This document shows positions 37,438-46,238 of a stretch of DNA of 64,000 nucleotides, in pieces. A program made the translations under genes and the position numbers. The notes beneath the pieces were generated by a model. It was not told the DNA's origin. It did not search any database and worked only from the letters and a program-made list of their open reading frames with translations. Origin of the DNA: Bradyrhizobium sp. CCBAU 53421 (lineage in GTDB: Bacteria; Pseudomonadota; Alphaproteobacteria; Rhizobiales; Xanthobacteraceae); NCBI RefSeq assembly GCF_015291625.1, contig NZ_CP030047.1, positions 558,001-622,000 of the forward strand. The letters run 5' to 3'. Position 1 is the first letter of the stretch, and every line of letters begins with the position of its first letter.

Positions 37438-38889
37438 GTGAACCTCGTCGTCGTATCGAACCGCGTCTCGCGCGGAAAACCCAATGAACCCATGACGGGG
37501 GGGCTTGCAGCGGCATTGTTGCCGGTAGTGGAAAAGACAGGGGCAATATGGGTTGGTTCCAGCGGACGCGTCCGCGACGGGAACTTGAAGGAACCTTTTG
37601 CGGAAGTCGAAGCTCTCGGGGCCGGCGCGCTGGCAATGCTCGATCTGCCGGCCGCGCACTATGGCGGCTACTATGAAGGCTTTGCCAATTCGGCGCTGTG
37701 GCCCGCGATGCATTCGCGCGCCGATCTGATCCGCGCGTCGTACGAGGACTACACCAGCTATCGCGAAGTCAATGCGTTCATGGCGCGCGCGTTGCTGCGC
37801 TTCCGCAAGCCTGACTCCGTATTTTGGATCCAGGACTATCACTTCCTCGCGCTCGGCGCCGAACTGCGCGATCTCGGCGTGACGCAGCCGATCGGTTTCT
37901 TCCTGCACACGCCGTGGCCGGCGCGCGCGGTGATCGCGGGCGTGCCCAATCATCGCGAGCTGATCGAGGCGATGCTGTCCTATGACCTGATCGGGTTCCA
38001 GACCGAGGAGGATTGCGAGAATTTCCTGAGCTACGTGCAGAACGATCTCGATTTCGAGGTGCGTGACGGCGTGATCAATTCGTCGTTCGGGCGCACCCGC
38101 GCTGCGGTGTTCCCGATCGGCATCGATCCCGGCAAGTTCGCGCAGCAGGCGACCAAGGCGATGACGCATCCCGACGTGACGCGGCTGCGGCGCAGTCTCA
38201 ACGGCGAGAAGCTCGCGATCGGCGTCGACCGGCTCGATTATTCCAAGGGCCTCGTCAACCGCATCAAGGCGTTCGACAAGATGTGGTCGCTGCATCCGGC
38301 GCTGAAACGCTCGGTGTCGCTGCTGCAGATCGCAACGCCGTCGCGCGGCGCGATCGAGGCCTATGGCAATCTCGCGAGCGAGGTCGCCAAGCTCGTCACC
38401 GACGTCAACGGCGTGCATGGCGAGGTGGACTGGACGCCGATCCGCTACCTCAACAAGGGCTTTGGCCAAGGCGTGCTCGCTGGGCTCTACCGTACCGCGC
38501 AGGTCGGCGTGGTGACGCCGCTGCAGGACGGCATGAACCTGGTCGCCAAGGAATATGTCGCCGCGCAGAACCCGGCCGATCCCGGCGTGCTGGTGCTGTC
38601 GAAATTCGCCGGCGCGGCGAACGAGCTCGACGCCGCGCTGCTGGTCAATCCGCATGACATCGACGGCATGGCGCGCACCCTTGCGACGGCGCTCGCGATG
38701 CCGCTGACCGAGCGGCGGATGCGCTGGGAAGCCATGATGGAGAAGCTCAACAGCGGCACCATCCAGCAATGGTTCGCCGACTTCATCGAGGTGCTGCAGG
38801 ATACGCACAGTGCGGGAAACGCGGCGCTGCCAGAGCCACCAACCCTGTGGCCGCGCCGCACGGCGGATTTTGCCGCGCGATATCACTGA
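37438..38889 (+). CDS. otsA: alpha,alpha-trehalose-phosphate synthase (UDP-forming)
   Basis: 483 aa from a GTG at 37438 preceded by AGGAGGGG. GT20 family: LVVVSNRVS at the N-terminus, GGLAAALLPVVEKTGAIWVGSSG (donor loop), QDYHFLALGAELR, GFFLHTPWPA, IGVDRLDYSKGL, and TPLQDGMNLVAKEYVAAQ near the C-terminus. Joins UDP-glucose and glucose 6-phosphate to trehalose 6-phosphate for osmotic and desiccation protection. Probably under EcfG control. Confidence 0.96.
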   Translation: MNLVVVSNRVSRGKPNEPMTGGLAAALLPVVEKTGAIWVGSSGRVRDGNLKEPFAEVEALGAGALAMLDLPAAHYGGYYEGFANSALWPAMHSRADLIRASYEDYTSYREVNAFMARALLRFRKPDSVFWIQDYHFLALGAELRDLGVTQPIGFFLHTPWPARAVIAGVPNHRELIEAMLSYDLIGFQTEEDCENFLSYVQNDLDFEVRDGVINSSFGRTRAAVFPIGIDPGKFAQQATKAMTHPDVTRLRRSLNGEKLAIGVDRLDYSKGLVNRIKAFDKMWSLHPALKRSVSLLQIATPSRGAIEAYGNLASEVAKLVTDVNGVHGEVDWTPIRYLNKGFGQGVLAGLYRTAQVGVVTPLQDGMNLVAKEYVAAQNPADPGVLVLSKFAGAANELDAALLVNPHDIDGMARTLATALAMPLTERRMRWEAMMEKLNSGTIQQWFADFIEVLQDTHSAGNAALPEPPTLWPRRTADFAARYH

Positions 38890-39334
38890 GCGAGCATGAC
38901 CACGCTGAGGCGTGTTGGCTCCTGCCTCCGGTGTTATGTCGTCCCTGCCTAGTGCGCAATTGCGCACCAGGCAGGGACGACCGCGAAGTTGCGGCGCATG
39001 TCGCGAGCCCATCCATTCGCGTTCTCGCGACATCACTGCCCGAGCTTCGCATCCCGTTTCGCGCTCTCTTGAAGCGGGGCGCAGGCCGCATGATCCTGCG
39101 AGCTTGGTTGGCACCGGGGCGTGGCGAGGATCGGCCGATCGACCGCATGGTCTGATTTGCGCCGGTCTTTGACCGGCCACCGGCCAAAATCGCACGAAAC
39201 GGCGAACCAGGAGGCGCGGTTCGGCTGGCGCCATCGCCAATTTACCCAATATTTTCAATCTATTGGGGAAATTTCGTGTGCCGGCCCCGCGCTCCCTTGC
39301 AAAATCCGCCTCAGCCCTTCAAGAGAGGCCTCCC
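38890..39334. other. 445-bp gap between otsA and tRNA-Ser
   Basis: Holds the 44-bp palindrome at 38938-38981; otherwise GC-rich sequence with short open frames on both strands that show no family resemblance. The tRNA promoter must lie near its right end. Confidence 0.45.
38938..38981. repeat. 44-bp near-perfect palindrome downstream of otsA
   Basis: Arms GTCGTCCCTGCCT and AGGCAGGGACGAC around the self-complementary centre GTGCGCAATTGCGCAC; only one base pair fails. No T-run follows, so a repeat or stability element is more likely than an intrinsic terminator, though it could end otsA transcription. Confidence 0.7.
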
Positions 39335-39424
39335 GGAGAGATGGCCGAGTGGCTTAAGGCGCACGCTTGGAAAGCGTGTGTGCGGGAAACCGTACCGTGG
39401 GTTCGAATCCCACTCTCTCCGCCA
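39335..39424 (+). tRNA. tRNA-Ser (anticodon GGA)
   Basis: 90 nt with encoded CCA. Acceptor arm GGAGAGA paired with TCTCTCC; D-arm GGCCGAGTGGCTTAAGGC; anticodon stem-loop ACGCTTGGAAAGCGT with GGA; a long variable arm TGTGCGGGAAACCGTAC typical of tRNA-Ser; T-arm GTGGGTTCGAATCCCAC. Everything needed is present. Confidence 0.97.
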
Positions 39425-39579
39425 TTTGCACGATTTTCCACGCAAAACCACGATTTGGCGCGATTTCCCGCGACCTGCGAAAATGGCCATGCGGCGCCCG
39501 CTGGCATTGTTGACGAGATGTCATCCGACACACCGCCAGGCGCTGCTCGGGTTGACCATCAGCATGCGCGAGCTCGGCG

Positions 39580-40458
39580 CTACACCATTCCCTTGCCTGC
39601 GTCCGATCCGTGACGTCGTTGCCGGGCCTGAAGCACGAGAATGACAAGCAGCGCCAGGAAAATGACGAGGAAGGAAACGGCACTCGTCAGTGTTCCAAGC
39701 GCATAGATGTCCGGCTTCGTGACGGTGGTCGTCAGGCCCTGCAGATCGAGGGGGAGCGTGTTGACGGAGCCGATGGTCTGGCTTGAGCGTGCGAGCTCAT
39801 CCCAGGACAAGGTAAATCCAAACAGACCGATACCGACGACCGACGGCAGTATGATCGGCAGCACGACGTGCCGAAATGTCTGCCAAGGCGTTGCGCCAAG
39901 GTCGCGTGCCGCCTCTTCGAGCCGGCTGTCAAATCGGTTGAAGATCGCAAACATGATCAGCAGGCCAAATGGCAGGGTCCAGGTCAGATGCGCGCCAAGG
40001 CCGGACGTAAACAGCCCCATGGCCGTTGTCCAATCTCCGACCCCGCTCTTGATGATGAAATCGTCAAGCAGGCGGAATTCCAGGGCGATGCCGAGCGAGG
40101 TAATGATCGACGGCATGATCAGGCTTGCGATCGCAACATAGAACAGGAAGGTCGCGCCGCGGAACGATCTGCGGAAGGCCATGCCCGCTGACACGGAGAG
40201 AACGACCGTGCACACCATGACGACGAGGCCGAGCTGCAGCGATCGCTTGAAAGCCGCCCCGATGTCGACGATGCCCGAACCGGAGAACACCTTGCCGAAC
40301 CACACCAGGGACACGCCGTTCATGGGAAAGGTCAGGCCGCCATCGGGTCCCTGAAACGACAGGATATAGATCGCGAACATCGGACCATAGAGAAACAGGA
40401 CGTAGGCGGTGAAAAACGCGGCGAGGAGATAGAAGGATCGCGGTCGCTTCTCGCCCAT
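39580..40458 (-). CDS. ABC transporter permease (PotC/PotI family)
   Basis: 292 aa, six transmembrane helices. The EAA loop DSRLEEAARDLGATPWQTFRHVVLPIILPSVVGIG binds the ATPase. Last gene of a four-gene spermidine/putrescine-type ABC system; it starts one base after the stop of the other permease. Substrate not certain; its neighbourhood (pyrimidine and purine catabolism) suggests a nitrogenous solute. Confidence 0.9.
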   Translation of the reverse strand: MGEKRPRSFYLLAAFFTAYVLFLYGPMFAIYILSFQGPDGGLTFPMNGVSLVWFGKVFSGSGIVDIGAAFKRSLQLGLVVMVCTVVLSVSAGMAFRRSFRGATFLFYVAIASLIMPSIITSLGIALEFRLLDDFIIKSGVGDWTTAMGLFTSGLGAHLTWTLPFGLLIMFAIFNRFDSRLEEAARDLGATPWQTFRHVVLPIILPSVVGIGLFGFTLSWDELARSSQTIGSVNTLPLDLQGLTTTVTKPDIYALGTLTSAVSFLVIFLALLVILVLQARQRRHGSDAGKGMV

Positions 40459-40459
40459 C

Positions 40460-41341
40460 TCACAGTTCCTTGCGAATATCGACGATCCGGGTCAGCGCCG
40501 AAATAATCAGGATCGTGATGCCGAGCAGGATGACGGCATTGGCTGCAGCCGCCGGGAATTGCAGCGCATTCAGACGCGCCTCGATGATCTTGCCGGCAGA
40601 TGCAATCTGTTGGCCGCCCATCACCCCGATCGTGACAAAATCACCCATCACGATTGTGATCACGAAGATCGAGCCGATGACGATTCCGGGCTTTGCCAGG
40701 GGAATGACGATGTTCACCAGCGTCTGCCAACCGGTCGCGCCGGCATCGTAGGCGGCTTCGATCAGTCGCTTGTCGATGCGGATCATCGAGTTGAAGATCG
40801 GCACCACCATGAAGAACGTGAAGAGATGCACGAGGGCAAGTACGACGGAAAACTCCGAGAACAGCAGCCACTCCAGCGGTTGGTGGATCAACCCTGCGCC
40901 CTCGAGGCCCCTGTTGACCAGACCGTTCCGGCCAAGTAGCGGAATCCACGCAATCATGCGGATCACGTTCGATGTCCAGAACGGGATGGTGCAAAGCAGG
41001 GTGAGTACGATCTGCCAGGTTTTCGACCGGACGTGGAATGCAAGGAAATAGGCGACGGTAAACCCGATCAGAAGGGTCAGGACCCAGGTCAGCAGGCATA
41101 GCTTCAGGGTCTTCAGATAGGTCTTCAGGATGGTGCAGAGATTAGGCAGATCGGCAATGCATCCCTCGAACGTATCGCCGTAGCCACGCAGGCTGAACGC
41201 CGGGATCATTTCGTACTCGTTGTAGTCCCACGCGCTGACGATCGTCACGAAGAGCAGCGGCAACAGGAAGAACAGCGCGAACACGAGCATCATCGGTGCG
41301 GCCTGAAGCCACGCAGCGAAGGTCTTGCGGTCTTGCATCAT
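40460..41341 (-). CDS. ABC transporter permease (PotB/PotH family)
   Basis: 293 aa, six transmembrane helices. EAA loop DKRLIEAAYDAGATGWQTLVNIVIPLAKPGIVIG. A large first periplasmic loop (SAWDYNEYEMIPAFSLRGYGDTFEGCIADLPNL) is typical of PotB-type permeases. Partner of the downstream permease. Confidence 0.9.
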   Translation of the reverse strand: MMQDRKTFAAWLQAAPMMLVFALFFLLPLLFVTIVSAWDYNEYEMIPAFSLRGYGDTFEGCIADLPNLCTILKTYLKTLKLCLLTWVLTLLIGFTVAYFLAFHVRSKTWQIVLTLLCTIPFWTSNVIRMIAWIPLLGRNGLVNRGLEGAGLIHQPLEWLLFSEFSVVLALVHLFTFFMVVPIFNSMIRIDKRLIEAAYDAGATGWQTLVNIVIPLAKPGIVIGSIFVITIVMGDFVTIGVMGGQQIASAGKIIEARLNALQFPAAAANAVILLGITILIISALTRIVDIRKEL

Positions 41342-41413
41342 TGAAGCGCCAATCGCGGCGATGGCGAAAGGACTTGCCGTGCGCGTTGGCCCGACAAGTC
41401 CTTCTGGATTGGA

Positions 41414-42706
41414 TCAGGCGGCGATGAATTCATTCCACTTGCGTACCATGTAGTCGTTCTCGTCCATCACCGCGTTCCAGCAGGCGACGGCGCCCATGCG
41501 GTCGTCGTAGGAACCTCCATCGCGCGTGGCGCCGGCCTTCTCGAGGATCGTGCCGTCGGGCGCCTTAATGTCGCCGACGGCGGCCTTGCCTTCCATCCAG
41601 TAGCCCCATTCGTCCGCCGTCATGTTGGCCTTGGCGGTCGAGAGCACGGCCGAATAGTAACCCTGGCGATTGAGATAGGCGCCTGCCCAACCCGATAGAT
41701 ACCAGTTCACGAACTCATAAGCCCAGTCGAGCTTCGGTCCCGAAACCGCCTTCGATACACAGAACCCTGACGCCCAGGAGCGATAGCCTTCCTTGAGCGG
41801 CTGGAACGTGCAGGCGATCCCCATCGAGCGCACCTTGGTGACCGCGGGCGACCACATCGACTGAATGACGGTTTCACCCGATGCCATCAGGTTGACGGAT
41901 TCGTTGAAATCCTTCCAGAATGCGCGGAACTGACCGGCCTTTTTGGCCTCCGTCATGATCTTCATGGTGAGATCAATCTCGGCCTTCGTCATGTTGCCCT
42001 TGTCGGCATATGTGTGCTGGCCACTGGCTTCGACCACCATCGCGGCATCCATGATTCCGATCGAGGGAATGTTGAGGATCGAGGCCTTGCCCTTGAACTC
42101 GGGATTGAGCAGTTCAGTCCACGATGAGATCGGCCGCTTGATCAGATCGGGACGGATGCCGAGCGTGTCGGCGTTGTAGACCGTGGGAATCAGCGTCACG
42201 AATTCGGTCGGTGTCCTGGAGAAGGTCTTTGAGTTCGCTCCTTCGAGATAAAGCACCTTCCAGGGCGCGGTGCCCTGGTCGCCGATCTTCCTGCCGTTCG
42301 GCAACTGACCCTTGGTGAACACCGGCGTGATGTTGTCGAATTCCTTGATCTTCTTGGCGTCGAGGGCAAAGATATTGCCCGACGGCACAAGCTTCTTCAG
42401 CGAGAAATACTCCGTATCCAGCACATCGAACGAGTTGGGCTGGGTGATCACACGTTTGGTCACGTCGTCGGTGGTTGCCGTGATGTATTCGATCTTGATC
42501 CCGGTATCTGCCAGACATTTCTTCGAGATTTCGTCACCTTCGTTCACTGCCGTTCCGAGGTAGCGCAGCACTTTCGCATCGGCTGAACGGACATAAGGAA
42601 ATCCGGTAATTGCGCCGGAGCCCGCCGCGAGCCCGACCGCTCCGGCCGCGCCCTTCAGCACGGTGCGGCGGCTGATGCGACGATCGAATTTCGAAGATTT
42701 GCTCAT
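41414..42706 (-). CDS. ABC transporter substrate-binding protein, Tat-exported (PotD/PotF-like)
   Basis: 430 aa. Tat signal SRRTVLKGAAGAVGLAAGSGA (twin Arg, then hydrophobic core). Type II periplasmic-binding fold: KVLRYLGTAVNEGDEISKKCLADTGIKIEYITAT, FDVLDTEYFSLKKLVPSGNIFALD, ASILNIPSIGIMDAAMVVEASG. More distant from true polyamine binders than the other components are, so the ligand is open. Lies between the ATPase gene and the permeases. Confidence 0.88.
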   Translation of the reverse strand: MSKSSKFDRRISRRTVLKGAAGAVGLAAGSGAITGFPYVRSADAKVLRYLGTAVNEGDEISKKCLADTGIKIEYITATTDDVTKRVITQPNSFDVLDTEYFSLKKLVPSGNIFALDAKKIKEFDNITPVFTKGQLPNGRKIGDQGTAPWKVLYLEGANSKTFSRTPTEFVTLIPTVYNADTLGIRPDLIKRPISSWTELLNPEFKGKASILNIPSIGIMDAAMVVEASGQHTYADKGNMTKAEIDLTMKIMTEAKKAGQFRAFWKDFNESVNLMASGETVIQSMWSPAVTKVRSMGIACTFQPLKEGYRSWASGFCVSKAVSGPKLDWAYEFVNWYLSGWAGAYLNRQGYYSAVLSTAKANMTADEWGYWMEGKAAVGDIKAPDGTILEKAGATRDGGSYDDRMGAVACWNAVMDENDYMVRKWNEFIAA

Positions 42707-42723
42707 GATGATCTCCCTGAGTG

Positions 42724-43758
42724 TCAGGCCGCCCTTTCAGGCGACCGGATAGTTGCAGAACTGGCGGTCTTCAGAAGGCTGGCCTGCATCGGGTCCCATG
42801 TGGCAAGAACGCGCTCGCCGACGATGTAGTTGGCTTCGTCGAATTGGGTCTCCGTGACCTGGGCCGAGATCTCGGGCCCGCCGTCGACGGCAATGACGAC
42901 GCGGACATAGGTTCCCTGGTACTCGACCTCGCTGATCGTGCCCGCGACCGATGGGCCGGCGACGGTTTCGGTCGGTCGTTTCAGCATCAGCCGATCAACC
43001 CGAACCGCGAAGGTCTCATGGTTCAGGGCAATGACGTTGTGGCCGCCGATGAACTTCGCGGTGAACTCGGTTCTCGGGTGGTTGAAGATGGCGCGCGGCG
43101 AGCCCTGCTGCTCGATCCGGCCGCCATTCATGAGAACCACGATATCGGCGAGCGCCATCGCCTCGTCCTGGCCATGGGTCACGTGGATGAAGGTCAGCCC
43201 GAGCTCGCGCTGCAGTTTCTTCAATTCTGCTCGCATTCGCAGCCGCAAGAACGGATCGAGCGCCGAAAGCGGCTCGTCCAGGAGCAAGATTTGAGGAGAG
43301 GTGATCAGCGCGCGCGCGAGGGCCACGCGCTGTTGCTGGCCCCCGGAGAGCTGGCCCGGCAGCCTTGCCGCGTAGGGCTGCATATCGACGAGCTCCAGCA
43401 ACTTGCCGGCCTCGGCGTGGCGTGCGGCCTTGGCAACGCCCTTCATTTTCAGGGCGAAGCCGACATTGTCGATGACAGAGAGGTGCGGGAACAGGGCGTA
43501 AGACTGAAACATCATCGCCGTGCTTCGATCGGCGGGGGGCAGGTTGGTTACATTCTTCGGACCGACCAGGATGTCGCCTGAACTGACGGCCTCGTGCCCG
43601 GCGACCATTCGCAGTGTGGACGTCTTGCCGCAGCCAGACGGCCCGAGCAGGCAACAATAGGAGCCGGCGGGAATCTTGAGATTGATGGCGTCAACGGCGG
43701 TGACGTCGCCATACATCTTCGTCAACTGCACGAGTTCGAGCGCCGCCGTCGTTGTCAT
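42724..43758 (-). CDS. ABC transporter ATP-binding protein (PotA-like)
   Basis: 344 aa from the ATG at 43758 (MTTTAALELVQLTKMYGDVTAV); an ATG nine bases earlier is possible, and a longer frame to 43920 is not coding. Walker A GPSGCGKTS, Q-loop MMFQSYALFPH, signature LSGGQQQRVALARAL, Walker B ILLLDEPLSALD, H-loop THGQDEAM, and a C-terminal TOBE domain. First gene of the transporter operon; divergent from the ring-opening amidohydrolase. Confidence 0.93.
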   Translation of the reverse strand: MTTTAALELVQLTKMYGDVTAVDAINLKIPAGSYCCLLGPSGCGKTSTLRMVAGHEAVSSGDILVGPKNVTNLPPADRSTAMMFQSYALFPHLSVIDNVGFALKMKGVAKAARHAEAGKLLELVDMQPYAARLPGQLSGGQQQRVALARALITSPQILLLDEPLSALDPFLRLRMRAELKKLQRELGLTFIHVTHGQDEAMALADIVVLMNGGRIEQQGSPRAIFNHPRTEFTAKFIGGHNVIALNHETFAVRVDRLMLKRPTETVAGPSVAGTISEVEYQGTYVRVVIAVDGGPEISAQVTETQFDEANYIVGERVLATWDPMQASLLKTASSATIRSPERAA

Positions 43759-44114
43759 CCGCACCATTCCGCATGGTCTACCGAGCCCCTGAGCGACCTT
43801 GTCACCCCGGAGAGCTATCCGGGGTTGGGATGCAACAGATGTGCCAAAAATTGCGACAGATGAGACAGAAACTGGGCAAATCCTGCTGGTCGCCAAGGCC
43901 GACCGCGCCATTGCGACCAAAATCGGAGCTCAGTTGTCCCCGTTACCCGGCTTCCGCAGCCGATGCCTGAACGGAAGCGGCTGGGACGTGTTGAAAAGCG
44001 TCCCATCGGCAAGACGATCTGATGTGATCAAGGTGTTTCCGCCGCCCGGAGGCATCGACAATCGTTATGGTCGGCCTGACCGTCTCGTCGGCCGAAGAAT
44101 TGCAAGGGCAGCGT
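43759..44114. other. 356-bp divergent region between the ABC operon and the ring-opening amidohydrolase
   Basis: Contains a perfect small hairpin CCCCGGA-GAGCTA-TCCGGGG at 43805-43824, in the leader of the ABC operon. No gene and no known riboswitch pattern recognised. Confidence 0.4.
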
Positions 44115-45251
44115 ATGCGCACAAAATCGGTCAACGTCGTTCGTATCTCCACCAATGGGCCCGGTGATGTCTCGGGGCTGCTGAGCCTGATCCAGCAAGG
44201 CAAGATCGATCCGAGGTCGATCGTCGCGATATTGGGCAAGACCGAAGGCAACGGTGGCGTCAACGATTTCACGCGCGAATACGCCGTGTCAGCGCTCAGT
44301 GCCGCCCTGGCTTCCTATGTCGATCTGCCGCCGCAGCGTGTCGAGCAACGGATCGCGTTTGTGATGTCGGGTGGTACGGAAGGTGTGCTCAGCCCACATA
44401 TCACCGTCTTCACGCGTGACGATGTCGCCGATCGCGGGTCCGAGGCCATTTCCGGCAAGCGCCTCAGCATCGGGATGGCAAATACGCGGGATTTCCTGCC
44501 CGAGGAGATCGGGCGCGGCGGGCAGATCAGGGAGACGGCAGGGGCAGTGGCCGCCGCCATGGCCCAAGCTGCGATCGTCGATCCACAGGACGTCCATTTC
44601 GTACAGATCAAGTGCCCGCTTCTGACAAGTGACCGCATCGAGGCGGCAATGGCGCGGGGCAATGAGACCGCGACCAACAGCGCATACGGTTCGATGGCGT
44701 ACTCGCGTGGCGCGTCGGCATTGGGGGTCGCCGTCGCGCTTGGCGAGATCGAGGGCGAGATTGAGGACAAGGATGTCCTTCGGCGGTTCGATCTGTTCTC
44801 GTCGGTTGCGTCCACGTCGGCAGGCATCGAGCTGATGCATAATGTGGTCATTGTGCTCGGCAATTCGGCGTCGTCAGCCGCCCCATTCGCGATCGGACAC
44901 GCCGTGATGCGCGACGCGATCGATTCCGCAGCCGTGGTCGAGGCGTTGAAAAGCGTAGAGCTGCACACCGAGCACGGCTCCAAGCCGTCGAACGCGGCGC
45001 GCGAGCTCGTCAACATCTTCGCCAAGGCGGAAGCCGCGCCAAGCGGGTGCATCCGCGGATTTCGTCACATCATGCTCGAAGACACCGACATCAGCTCGAC
45101 CCGGCACGCCCGCGCGGCGGTCGGCGGATTGATCGGTGGCCTGTCGGGAACAGGCGCCGTCTATGTTTCCGGAGGCGCCGAGCATCAGGGGCCGGCCGGC
45201 GGAGGGCCCGTAGCCGTGATCGCCCGGCTGTTGGACGATCAATCCGACTGA
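44115..45251 (+). CDS. ring-opening amidohydrolase (cyanuric acid hydrolase / barbiturase family)
   Basis: 378 aa from the ATG at 44115 after AAGGGCAG; an upstream ATG at 44067 lacks a ribosome site. Three repeated units each supply one Lys and one Ser: ILGKTEGNG with SGGTEGVLSPH; HFVQIKCPLL with VLGNSASSAAP; FAKAEAAPSGCIRGFRHIML with VYVSGGAEHQGPAGGGP. This triple Ser-Lys architecture is unique to the AtzD/TrzD/barbiturase family, which opens cyanurate or barbiturate rings. Pyrimidine genes follow, so barbiturate or a related pyrimidine is at least as likely as cyanurate. Confidence 0.9.
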   Translation: MRTKSVNVVRISTNGPGDVSGLLSLIQQGKIDPRSIVAILGKTEGNGGVNDFTREYAVSALSAALASYVDLPPQRVEQRIAFVMSGGTEGVLSPHITVFTRDDVADRGSEAISGKRLSIGMANTRDFLPEEIGRGGQIRETAGAVAAAMAQAAIVDPQDVHFVQIKCPLLTSDRIEAAMARGNETATNSAYGSMAYSRGASALGVAVALGEIEGEIEDKDVLRRFDLFSSVASTSAGIELMHNVVIVLGNSASSAAPFAIGHAVMRDAIDSAAVVEALKSVELHTEHGSKPSNAARELVNIFAKAEAAPSGCIRGFRHIMLEDTDISSTRHARAAVGGLIGGLSGTGAVYVSGGAEHQGPAGGGPVAVIARLLDDQSD

Positions 45252-45279
45252 CGATTGGACTTGTCGTGATACCTTACGT

Positions 45280-45915
45280 CTACCTTGTGCCGAACATTCT
45301 GTCTCCGGCATCGCCCAGGCCCGGCACGATATAGCCGTGATCATTCAGTCTCTCGTCGATGGCAGCAGTCCAGATCGGCACGTCCGGACACTCATTCTGG
45401 AATCGGGCGATCCCCTCGGGGGCCGCGAGCAGGCAGACGAACCTGATATCCCGGGCGCCTCGCGATTTGAGCAGACTAACTGCGGCGCAGGCTGAATTTC
45501 CCGTCGCAAGCATCGGATCCAGCAGGATCACGATGCGTTCCGACACATCCTGCGGCGCCTTGAAGAAATACTCCACGGCTTGAAGCGTCTGCGGATCCCG
45601 GTAAAGGCCGATATGTGCCACGCGCGCCGATGGGACGAGCGCCAGCATCCCGTCGAGAAATCCGACACCCGCCCGCAAGATTGGAGCGAGAGTGAGTTTC
45701 TTGCCCGCGATTTTGGGGGCCTTCATCGCGGCGACCGGCGTATCGATGTCGACCATCTCCAGAGGCAAGTCCCGGGTGACCTCATAGCAAAGCAGCATTC
45801 CGATCTCGTTCAGAAGCTCGCGAAACCCTTTGGTGGAGCGATCCTTGTCGCGCATCAGCGAGAGCTTGTGCTGGACCAGGGGATGGTTGACGAGGTTCAC
45901 GCTTTCTTTGCTCAT
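45280..45915 (-). CDS. upp: uracil phosphoribosyltransferase, canonical
   Basis: 211 aa. Makes UMP from uracil and PRPP. The PRPP loop is intact: [16 protein letters not shown]; uracil-binding tail [18 protein letters not shown] as in the family. N-terminal [41 protein letters not shown]. Convergent with the ring-opening amidohydrolase, divergent from the URC1 gene. A second, altered copy lies at 48754-49383. Confidence 0.94.
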   Translation of the reverse strand: MSKESVNLVNHPLVQHKLSLMRDKDRSTKGFRELLNEIGMLLCYEVTRDLPLEMVDIDTPVAAMKAPKIAGKKLTLAPILRAGVGFLDGMLALVPSARVAHIGLYRDPQTLQAVEYFFKAPQDVSERIVILLDPMLATGNSACAAVSLLKSRGARDIRFVCLLAAPEGIARFQNECPDVPIWTAAIDERLNDHGYIVPGLGDAGDRMFGTR

Positions 45916-46238
45916 GGGATCGCCCTATCTGCGGTTGCGCGCGCGGAATAGCGTGCAAGTGGCGTGCCCGATTTGCCCGAGATATAGGCACCGATCCCAG
46001 CGGCTCACCGCAGGATAGACGGATGACCTTGCCTTTTCCGGCCGCCGATCGCCCCTTCGTTCATGGAATTGGAAACGAGCGGCAGGTCCTGCTCCACGGG
46101 TCGTGATAGCGTCGTAAACCTTACCACTAATGCGCCCGTTGTGTTCAGCCGCGATTGGGACATACTGCAGAATCCTTTTGGCTGCCGGTAACCGGGCTTT
46201 TTACCCGGCGGACAGGCGCCATGTGTTGGTGCGTAACG
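45916..46238. other. 323-bp divergent region between upp and the URC1 gene
   Basis: Holds a small hairpin CCGGG-CTTTTTA-CCCGG at about 46192-46208 just before the URC1 gene; otherwise nothing recognised. Promoters for upp and the URC operon should be here. Confidence 0.4.

Noticed and set aside
39390..39424. tRNA-Ser 3' end as an attL of an island inside this window
   Set aside because: I found neither a second copy of the 3' end nor an integrase gene between 39.4 and 64 kb.
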